DNA from: a virus
DNA length: 23,895 bases
Direction: 5' to 3' (one strand)
Virus record (IMG/VR): IMGVR_UViG_3300009422_000045
Coordinates: 1 to 23,895 of that record
This document shows, in pieces, positions 6,911 through 18,900 of the stretch (position 1 is its first letter; every line of letters starts with the position of its first letter). The translations under genes and the position numbers were made by a program. A model generated the notes under the pieces. It was not told where the DNA came from. It saw only the letters and a list, made by a program, of their open reading frames with translations, and made no database searches.

Positions 6911-9900
6911 TGAGCAAATCTACTAGATCAAGTTCTCAATTATTACCTCAAATATTTCAAACAGAGAAGAACAAAAGGTTTATCAACAGCACACTTGATC
7001 AATTAATTGAACCAAGTGTATTAGATCAACTGAATGGGTTTATAGGACAAAAGTATCGTCAATCATACAACACCACAGAGCAATATCTCAGCGAAAGCAC
7101 AGAACAAAGACAGAGTTATCAATTAGAACCTACAGTGACCTATAAGTCAGACGGTAACACCATTGACTTTGCCTCACAGTACATTGATGCTGTGAATGAA
7201 ATTGAGTCACAAGGCGGTAGCAACGCAAAGCATGATCGACTGTGGGAACAAGAATCTTATGCTTATGCTCCACCTATAGATCCAGATAAGTTTGTAAATT
7301 ATAGACAATATTATTGGATCAGTGAAGGACTTACACCGATATCTTTGTTACTATCCAGTGGCACAAAAACCACTATAGGTGTTACTAATAATAGTTTCGG
7401 TGCTTATGTATTTTCAAACAAAAATGGGCAAAATAACCCTGATATCATTGTGTACAAAGGCAGTACATATGAGTTTGAAGTAGATGCTCCAGGACATCCT
7501 TTTTACATAAAAACACAATATGCAACTGGCACAGACTACCAGTTTTCCAATGATCATGTTTCTAACAATGGAGCAACTTCCGGAACAGTAACTTTGAAAG
7601 TTCCTGCTAGTGATTCATCAACCAACGCAGAAACAGTTTTATTTTATCAATGCGGTAATCACACAGCAATGCGTGGTAGAATTATAATCAAAGACCTTGA
7701 CGACGTACTATTTGATCCAGCAGAAAATATCATTGGCTGTAAAAAATTTACTGATGCATCTGGGTTAGAGTTAACTGATACAATCAATGTTCAAATTACA
7801 TCTTCTAGTGTTGCAAATTATCAAGACAAAAAATACTTCATAAGTGGAGTAGGTGAGAGCATAACTTTTACTGATATATCACAGCATGAAGTAGTTGAGG
7901 CATATGGTGTTGAAAAAGGAGAAGTATGGGACAGAGATGGTACAGAAGGTTTTGATACAGTAGGGTTTGATAACTCCACTGCTCAAAGTTCCAGTCCAGA
8001 TTATTGGACCATAGACAGATCATCTGCAGATTTAAATGCATGGAGCAGAGCAAACAGATGGGTACACACACAAGCAATACAAAAGACAGAAAGCAAATTA
8101 AACGTCACAATAGGTTTACCAGAAAACGCAAGAGCAAAACGTCCCATCATTGAGTTCGTTCCAAATTTAGAACTGTTTAGTCATGGTACCACTGGTAGGT
8201 TAATTGACATTATTGATTCTTCTAACACAGATGCTTTTAGTAATGTGTCTGGTGCAGGAGCATATGTGGCTGACGGTTCACAACTGCGTCAAAATGATTT
8301 AATATGTTTTACTGCTGATCCTAACACAGTAAACAAAATTTATCGTGTAGATTTTGTATCTGTATTCGGCCTAGCTGATGACAGTTCTTCCGTAGCACAA
8401 GTTATAAGATTGGTAGAACATGAAACGTTTACAGATGCACAGTCAGTTACTGTTGTGTCTCGTAGAGGTGACAACAAAGGACAACCATATCATATTGAAA
8501 ATGGAGCATGGAAAAAATCACAACAAAAAACAAAATTAAATCAAAAACCTTTGTTTAATGTATATGACACTGACGGAAATTCGTTAGGTGACGCGGATGT
8601 TTATCTTTCAAGTAGTTTTATAGGCTCAACACTATTTGAGATTGCAACAGATGACACTCAAGGCACACCTGACACTGTGTATGGCACAAACGTCATATAT
8701 GAAAGACTGGGATTAATTAATGATTTACGTGCAAACGATACTTTTAACAGTGGAACATTTGATTATGTTACTGAAGGAGCCATTGTAACAAAAAATCTAC
8801 GTCAGTATTTTTACAGGATCTTTAACAGCACACTGAACAACTATGAATACACTAACAACTGGAAAAAATTTATTGTTAAAAATAGCCAAAAAATAATAAG
8901 AGTATATGAAAGTGATCAGGATCAACAATATTTTGAAATTGACCAATACCTAAATCCAACAGCACTATCTGATCTCACAGTGCAAGTTTTATTAAACGGT
9001 GCAACAACTAATGATTATCAGTTAACTCCGATCAATGACCATTATTATGTGCAAACTACATCAATAATTGCATCAGGCAATGTTATCACAATAAAAGCAC
9101 ACTCTTTGACAGGTACTCCTAGTGGCAATGGATTTTTTGAAGTGCCTTTAGGATTACAGCGAAATTCACAAAATAAAAATATTAAAAAATTAACACTAGG
9201 AGACATGGTAAAACACTACAACTTAGCAGTCAATGAACATCCAAATTTTGTAGGCACTGCAATTGGAGGAAATAATTCTAGAGATTTAGATAATGTTTTT
9301 GCTTATGGTTCTCTAATCATGCAACACTCTGGAAATGATTCTTTATCACACATATTAGTTAAAGACAAATCCATTAACTTAATTGGAGCAATGAGGCACA
9401 GCAGTCGTGAGTATGAAAAATTTAAACAAAGTCTTGTCGACAGAGTCAGACAGGTGTCGTTAGATGGCACCATTGCACAAAACTTTGATGAACTTATAAA
9501 ATTAATAAACAAAAATAAAAATTCTACAATGCCTTTTTATGACACTGATATGTTAGCATATGGCGATGATCAAGTCACACTATCTTACACAGTAACAGAT
9601 CCAGCCATTGTAAATTATCCTATAAGTGCATCACACAATCTAACAACTCTCGGCAACAAATCTGTGTATGTATATCTAAATGATGTGCAACTAACACATC
9701 TTGCAGATTATCAATTCACTGACACTGCTGACTCCGCGGCACAAAATGGTATTGAAGTTATGACTGCGTTGGCAACAAATGATGTTATTAAAATTGTTGA
9801 GTACACCAGTTCAGATGGTTGTTTTATACCTGCTACTCCAACTAAATTAGGCCTTGCTTCTGCATGGAGACCGGAAAAGTTCACAGACGACACTTATCAA

Positions 9901-12900
9901 CCAACTGATAGTTCTAGTGAAGTAACCGGCGTTGATGTTATAAGAGGTCATGATGGTTCTATCACAGTTGCATACGGCGATTTCCGTGATGACATTATTC
10001 TTGAATTTGAAAAAAGAATTTACAACAATATTAAAATAAAATTTGATGAAGAAATAATAAATTTAGATTATGGTTTCTTTAGAGACAACGAATATTCTAG
10101 TCAAGAGATTCTAAATTTACTAAGCAGAGACTTTTATAATTGGACAGGTACCAATGGTGTAGACTATACTACAAATACTACATATTCTGCTAGTAATGAT
10201 TTTACTTGGAATTATAGCAATTACAAAAACAAAATAGATCAAACATCACTGCCTGGATATTGGCGTGCTATATATAGACAATGGTTTGACACAGATGCAC
10301 CACATAAAAGACCATGGGAATCTTTAGGCTTTACAATCAAGCCTGATTATTGGGACACGAGATATGGAACTGCACCTTACACTAGAGGCAACTTAGTTTT
10401 ATGGAATGATATTGCAAATGGATTTATTGCTGAGGGAAACCGTAAAGGATTCTATCCTCGGTATGCAAAAGGCTCTAACTTTTTAAATGTATTACCTGTT
10501 ACAGAAAGTGGAGAATTAGCTTCTCCAGGTAATGCCGGCATCATTAACAACAACACTAGTATCCCATCTGCATTAAAACAAAATTGGCAATATGGAGATG
10601 GTGGTCCACCTGAAACTGCGTGGCGGAAGTCTTCGTCTTATAGGTTTGCAGAACAAATAGCAAAATTTCTTGCAAAGCCAAGTAGGTATGCTGGGTTGTT
10701 TTTTGATAGGTCAAGAATAAACAAAAACATCATAGGTCAATATGTGTACAACTCGTTACATAGACAACAGGTCACAGACTATGTGTTGCCGACAGGTGCT
10801 TTTTTTACTGCTGGATATATTAACACAGTATCAGATTATCTTAAGAGTTTAGGATACACTGCTTCTACGTATTTGGCAGATAGATTAGACAACATCTCGA
10901 TTCAGTTATCTTATAAACTAGGTGGATTTACAAACAAAGACAACATGCAAGTTGCAGTTGGAAGTGTGTCACCTCAAAGTACATCGCGTGGTGTATTTTT
11001 ACCACAACAAGACTTTTCTATATTGTTGTACAAAAGTGCCCCATTAGTGAACGCAAACTACAGTGGTGTAATTATACAAAAAACTGATACAGGGTACAAA
11101 GTTTCTGGATATGCTAATTTTAATCGTACATTTACATACCGTAAACCAAGACAGTTCAATGATTCTATCTTAATTAGAGTTGGCGCAGTAACAGACTCTT
11201 TTGTGGAATGGCAAGGTGGCGGATTTTATAGTAAAGGCACTATAGCAAAAAATCAAGGAGTTTTTTATAGAGCAAAGAATGCAGTATCAAGCAGTGAATC
11301 GTTCAACACTGACGATTGGGCAGAGATTGGAAACACATTGCCACTAAAAGGCGGAGTCAGTGTTAAAAAATATAAAAACTATAATCCAGTCACAACCACT
11401 ATTCCATATGGATACGAATTTAAAGACGTTCAAGAAGTTGCAGACTTTTTGTTTGGATATGATCAGTACTTACAAGAAATAGGATTTGTATTTGATGAAT
11501 ATATAAATGAACTGAATCAACCAGCCAATTGGGAACTTAGTGCAAAAGAATTTTTATTCTGGACTACACAGAACTGGAATATAGGTTCTGTAATATCTTT
11601 GTCACCAGCGGCGTCAACACTTAAATTTCAAAAGGAAAACACTATAGGCGATGATCTTACAGACTCAGATCACTTTTATTCTGTATTACAACAAGATGGT
11701 TTACCGATCAATCCTAACAATTTTGCAACAAAAAGGCAAGATGGTATTTTTCAACTTATTACTAATCCTGCAGAAGACGGCATTTACAATGCAGATATTC
11801 GTGCTGTACAAAAAGAACATCATTTACTTTTAGAAAATGTATCACAATTTAATGATGTAATTTTTGATGACATAATTGGTAATAGACAAGACCGTGTAAA
11901 ACTAGTTGGTTTCCGTACTGCAAATTGGAATGGAGATCTTTATGCTCCTGGATATATTCTAGACCAAGGCAAAGTTGCTGATTGGACACCTTACACTGAC
12001 TTAAGGATCGGAACTAACATAACACATCAAGGCAAATACTATGTTGTTACAACTAATCACACTACCACGGACAATTTTGAAAGCAGATACTTTACTCAAA
12101 GAGCGAGTGCACCAGTTGGTGCTATGTTGCCTAACTGGGATTCTAAAGCAGAAGCGTTTAAAGATTTTTATTCATTAGATTCAGATAATTTTGATGCAGA
12201 ACAACAAAGATATGCACAACACCTTATTGGATACGAGCCTAGAACATATTTCCAAGATCTAGGATTGAACGAACTTACACAATTTAAATTTTACCAAGGA
12301 ATGCTTAAAGAAAAAGGAACTATAGGTCCAATAGAAAAATTTAAATCACAGCCGCAAAGTGGACAAACTTCTGCTTACAACATATTTGAAGAGTATGCAT
12401 TTAGAGTTGGAGAATACGGCGGTCATAGAACTGATCAAGCATTTGCATTTGTCATATCAGAAAAACAGCACGATCACAATAGAATGATTTATCAAATCAC
12501 TGAAGGTGCTAACGCAGATACAGACACTATTTTAAATGTCAACAAAAACACTGATTTGTTTTTGAAGCCTTATGCATTTAGTGGCGATGTGTTTGGCACA
12601 ATTGATTACACTGCTACACAAAATTCTGCAGAAAATATATTCAAATACAATATGGCAGGATATGTCTTGCCAAGCCAAGTAGATTTTACTGTGTACAATG
12701 AATCAGATCTACTTGCCCTAGATGTCACAGCATTTGCTGAAGGCACAACTGTGTGGATTGCCAACACAAATGCAAATGATTGGGATGTAAAAAGATTTAG
12801 TTCATCAAATTTAAGCACAATAATATACAAACAATTTGATGATGTTCTACAAATTACCACAGACGGGCCTCATGGTTTGTTTACAGATGACTATGTGGTT

Positions 12901-15900
12901 ATAACAAACACAAATGAAACAATCAACGGTGTATACAAAGTAAATTTAGATGATAGCACTGACGATCAAAAAACTTTTTCTGTAGATTTTGCAGGAGATT
13001 TTGACAGTACAAATACAATTGGTACAATAGGTGTTTTAAAAACTATCAGAATCAACACAATGGATGACTTGGATAGTATTATTCCAGACAAAGGTTTTGT
13101 AATAGGTGATTACGTCTATGTAGATAATAATTACACACTAAGTCAACCAAACAACGGACTGTGGCAAGTATTACAAAAATCTACTGACACATCTTATACA
13201 AACAGCACAGTAAGTTTTGATACAGAGTATGAGTCTGACGCAGAAATTGGTACATCGGTTGTAGTTGATGTGGATAACTTGGTTTTAGCTACAGGAGCAT
13301 CAGGCGTTAATAAAGTTTTTATCTACATACGAAATCAAGTTGCAGAAGATTTTTACTTACGTAACGAAATAGAACTTGACATAGCCAATCCTCTAGGTGG
13401 AGACAAATTTGGTCAAAGTCTTGCTTCTACAAAAACTGGCAACAGACTATTTGCTGGATCTCCAGAAACTAATGACATTGTTAGATTAACATTGGATACC
13501 ACTGATGTACAACTAACAAGAGCGGTGACAATAACTGGTGGCACCAGCGGAGCAACAGGAAAAATATTAGAGGTTGATCACAACGATAATGTGTATTGGG
13601 TAAAAGTTACAAGTGTTGCTAATTTTGAAAATGAACCAGTGTCAGTAGGAGATTCGTCTTCAGTTGTGTCAATTACAGCTGTTTTAGGCACAGACAACAC
13701 AAAGACAGGTGCAGTGCATTGGATTAATCAAGACGTCAACACCAGTTTCAGTATCAAACAATCTATTGTTGCTCCTGATGTAAATGCAGGTGGTGAATTT
13801 GGTGCATCTGTAGCAGTGTCAGGTGATGGTACCTATTTGGCAGTGGGTGCTCCTGGAGGCCCTAATGATTCCAGTGCAGAAGGCAGAGGCACAGTGTACA
13901 TCTACAAATATGCCAAAGATGGATCCAGCACACGATATGATATTCATCAGACACTGGTACCAACTAACAGTCAACTTGGAGCACGTTTTGGAACTGATGT
14001 AAAGTTTGCTGAGGACGGAAGTGCATTGATTGTAACTTCTGCTCAGTATGATAATGATAGTACTACAACAGACAACGGAAGAGCCACGGTGTACAGATTC
14101 AAAAATGATGCTTACTATGAGCATGAAACACTGGTACCTCAAACTTTTGACGCTATAGAATTTGGGACGTCTGTAGCAATAGACTCAGATGGTTCTGATG
14201 TAGTCATTGGTGCACCGCTTTACACTGACACAGTGTCGACCCAAGGCGGTGTGTTTCATTATAGTTTAAAAACAAGCACCTTGCAAGGAGATGGTAGCAC
14301 AACTGCTTTTGAATCTGGATTTGCTATTAATATGTCTGACGCTGTGGGTGTGTTTGTCGACGATGAAAATATTGCATTTACTAATGATGGCAGTAGCACA
14401 CCATACTACATTTTAGATGGTTCTAGTACTGGTATCACATTCAGCACTGCGCCTGCTTCTGGTAGCCAAATAACAATAAGTCAATATCAGTTGGTGGAAA
14501 CTTTAGTGTCAAGAGCACCAAGTGTGAATCAAGGATTTGGAAACACAGTAAGCATTGACGACAACACACTTATAGTGCAGAGCAAACAGGGCGATAGTAA
14601 ACGGTTAACTACTTTTGATTCAATATCAACAGATGGATCCACAGTACTACTTGAAACAACTTTTGACAACAACGCAACTAAGTTCAATGATATTTCTTAT
14701 GATTCAGGACAAGTGAGTGTGTTTGTTAAATTGAATACAGAATTTCAATTTGTGCAAAACTTAACTTCACCGGTGGCTTTAAAAAGTGGTGCAAACTTTG
14801 GTTCCTCAATTGCTATTTCTAATTTAAGTGTGTATGTTGGGGCAAAAAATAATGACACTACTTTTAACAACCTGTTTGCAGGTTTACAAAGTTTTTCAAA
14901 CAGCGGTCAACTATTAACATTTAACAAACCTACAACTGGATTAGGATGGAATAATGTTATTGAACAACCTAATTTAGTTGATACACAAAAATTAAAAAGT
15001 GCATTTACATATAATATAGCAACCGGCACTGTTGTTAATTTTTTATCGATAATAGACCCTGCTAAAGGCAAACTATTTCCGCAAGTACAAGAACACATAA
15101 AATATCAAGTACCTTTTGATCCAGCTGACTACGCATTATGGGACGAAGACCATGTTGGTGAAATTTGGTTAGATGTTTCAACGTTCAAATACATGTGGTA
15201 TGAGCAAGGCTCGTTAGATGAAAGATTAATCAATTGGGGTAAACTGCATCCTGATTCAAACGTAGAAGCTAGACAATGGGTAGCAAGTAGCCTTACACCT
15301 ACACAATATAACGCACTTACAGGAACAAACCAAGGTGACAGTCAGGGCATAACAGGCACAGCAAACTCAAAATTTGTAACCAAACGTGTGTTTGATGACA
15401 ACAGGTCCATATTTGTTAATAGATATTTTTATTGGGTCACAAACAGCACCACAGTAGCAACTGGTGACTCTGTGTCAGCATCGCAAATTGCATCATCAAT
15501 TGCAGATCCAGCAACGTTTACTAACAATTTTATTGCTATGGTGTCCAATGAATCTATTCTTTTAAATTTAGATAGAACACAACTAGAAGAAAATAAAATA
15601 GGTTTACATTTTGAAAATACAACTGATAGTGATCAACTACAGAAACATACAGAATATGCGTTAGTTTCTAAAAATGATCCAAATTCTGCCATACCACAGC
15701 AACTTGTAGACAAGTTTTTTGACAGTTTAGTTGGATTTAATACCAATGGAAAGCCAGTACCAGACATGACACAGCCTGAAGGTCTTAGATACGGATCATT
15801 AGACCGTCCAAGACAAAGTTGGTATAAGGACAAATTGAATGCACTTAAAGTTATTGTAAAATTCATAAACAGCAAATTATTATTAAAAGCATATGCTGTT

Positions 15901-18900
15901 GAAAAAAATCTTACAAAATTTTTAGAATTCACACCATTGCCTAGTGCTGTTTTGGGTGAATTTGATAGATCAGTGGATACAGAAATTGATCTAACATACA
16001 TAGACACTGATTTACTTGATGTTGGCTACAAAGTACTAGTCTTTACAGATTCTGACACAGTAGACGGATGGGCAGTCTACACATGGAATGGTGAAACCTG
16101 GATAAGAAGTTCACAACAAACTTATGACACTACAAACTATTGGTCATATTCTGATTGGCACGCTACAGGCTATGATAAAAACACAGTGGCAGACTATGTG
16201 GTAGCAGATGAAAGAACAAGATTAAACAGCACATATAATAAAGGTGATATTGTTAAAGTGCGTAAATCATATGGTGGAGAATCTAGATTTTACGTGAAAA
16301 CTTCAGCATCTTTCAACACTATAATAATTGAAAATGGAACACTACAACTTAGTACTAGGTTATATGATTATGCAAACAATGCAGTAGGGTTCGGAGCAAC
16401 AGCATATGCATCAGGATTATACGATGCAGAAGCAATTACTGAACTACGTAATATATTAGAAGGAGTTAAATCTTGGTCAGTAGACGAAGATGCTAATCTG
16501 TTTAATGAAATATTCTTCTTAGGAGTACGTATTGCACAGGTTGAACAGAAAGATATTGATTGGACATTTAAAACATCATTTGTAAAACTATTAAACACTT
16601 ATTCTGATCTAGAACAACTGCGTGAATTCCAAATTGATGCATCTGCTTCAGTGTCAGAATTTTTTAGAGAAGTTTTACCTTTCAAAACTACTGTGAGAGA
16701 AGATGTAACCTCGTATAAAAATCAAGATATTATGCAAGGCGATATCACTGACTTTGATAACAAGAGTTATTATGACAAAACTATTGGTCAATACATCACG
16801 CCTGCACTGTCTATAGATGACAGCACATACTTTGATGTGTACGATACTAACCCATGGAAACAGTATTCTGATAACTTCAAATATAACATTGGAGCAATCG
16901 AAGTAGGCAATGGTGGCGAAGGCTATACAGAAGCACCTCGCATTACTATCAGCGGCGGAGGTGGATCAGGAGCCACTGCCAAAGCAATCATAGGTGATGC
17001 CAAAGTCACAAAAATAACAGTGACTAACAAAGGTAGTGGCTATACATCAACGCCAACAATTACAGTAACAGGCGGTGGAGGCTCGGCAGTCACTAAGACA
17101 GCAACAGTATTTGCAGTTTTAGAAAACACTAAAGTTAGGAACATAGACACAACTGTAAAATTTGATAGGATAAACACTTTAAAAACAATCACAAACACAG
17201 TCATATTAAATTGGACTGCGAACACATCATATACCGCAGGGCAAAACGTAAGATATTTGAATGAAATATACAGAGTAACCAATGACTTTACAAGTAATTC
17301 AACGTTTATTAGCAATGTGACACTCAATGACTCGTCGTCTGTAGTGAGTACAGCACCGTTAGTGCGTTGGACTGCTACAGATAGAATACATGCTTATTAT
17401 AGACCTACCACTGGTATGGCAGGACTTATAGGAGATGGTTCGACAACAATTAACACTTATGCTCAATTAATGACTGGTATAGAGTACCTAGGAGTAAAAG
17501 TTCAATCAAATGCTTTCCAATCTGCATCTGGTTATGATGAAATTAGTTTTGATAACAATCAGTATGATGTACAGACAGCAACAGATGATGCCACTGTAGG
17601 AAATTTAGATCAAATTCTAGACTCTAGAACATTCACAACGCAGTTAGGACAGAGAGCTGAAGATATAAACGTGGTAGGCGATGCATTTATTTCAGAATAT
17701 TCTGCACACGCTCCAGAAGAAGTTATACCCGGGGGTGTGTACGACACAATGGATCTTAAAGTGTTTACAAGACAGACAGACGGCACATCTCTGATTGTAA
17801 AACGTGCTTATTTTGGTGATGGATCAACCACTGTGTTTGATACTCCAGATCTTGGCACTAGTGACGGTTTAAGAGTTTTTGTAAACAATATTTTCAAAAA
17901 CAAAGATGTTGACTACACAGTCAATTTCAAAACAAAAGAAATTACGTTTACCACTGCGCCTGCTGTAGATGCTGTGATTGGTTTGCAAGCCATACAAGTG
18001 GCAACAGAAAATCTGATTGGGAAATTTACTTTTGAAGGTGGTGACTCAGTGTCAACATTTAATATTCCTGTGACTTTTGATCTTATCACTCAAACATATG
18101 TGTTAGTGAATGGTGAAAAACAAACTGCTTCCATATCTGTTAATTCTGATGGTGGCACAGACGTAACCATACAGGACGCTCCAGACAATGCACACATTGA
18201 AATATTTGTTTTTGATCTAGCCACATCAACAAAAGCATTTTCTGAAGTGGTTACAACAGAATATGCTGATATTCCAGGATTTATTAACAACGCAGAAATA
18301 GAAATTCAAATAGATCCTGCTAATCTAGTGCTTGGACCGCATCATCACAAAGTTATTGTTGAGGGTGTGGCATCCGGTACTGGCACAAACAGATACAGAT
18401 TAGATCCGCCACAAGTTAGTTACTTTGTGGGAGATGGTTCCACACTGAGTTTTGACATTCCTAATTTTCCAGAGCCATCCGCAGACGCCACCATTGCCAC
18501 TGTGGAAGTTTGGAAAAATGGAATCATACTACAAGCAGGACAAGACTTTTTCCTAAGCACAACCCTGGCAGGTTTTAGAGCGATCACATTGGATGGTCCA
18601 CTAACAGCCGATGACACACTTGCTGTGGTATACAAACGAAATCATGATTATGAATTAGATGCTCAAGGTGTTTTAAAAATACAACCAGGAGCATTTGGAG
18701 ACTCCAGTATTGATAACAGCAGAATATTTGTAACTACGTTTGCTAATTCTGATCAACAACACATACGTACTCAAGTGTTGGCAAAAACTGCTGGCTTAAA
18801 CACTGTGTCAGGCGCTGTTCTGCCAGAAATTGACAGAGGCGATTTAGGCGTATCAGTCGTTAACAACATTGATGATCGTGGAGATTTAACCACTGCTTCT

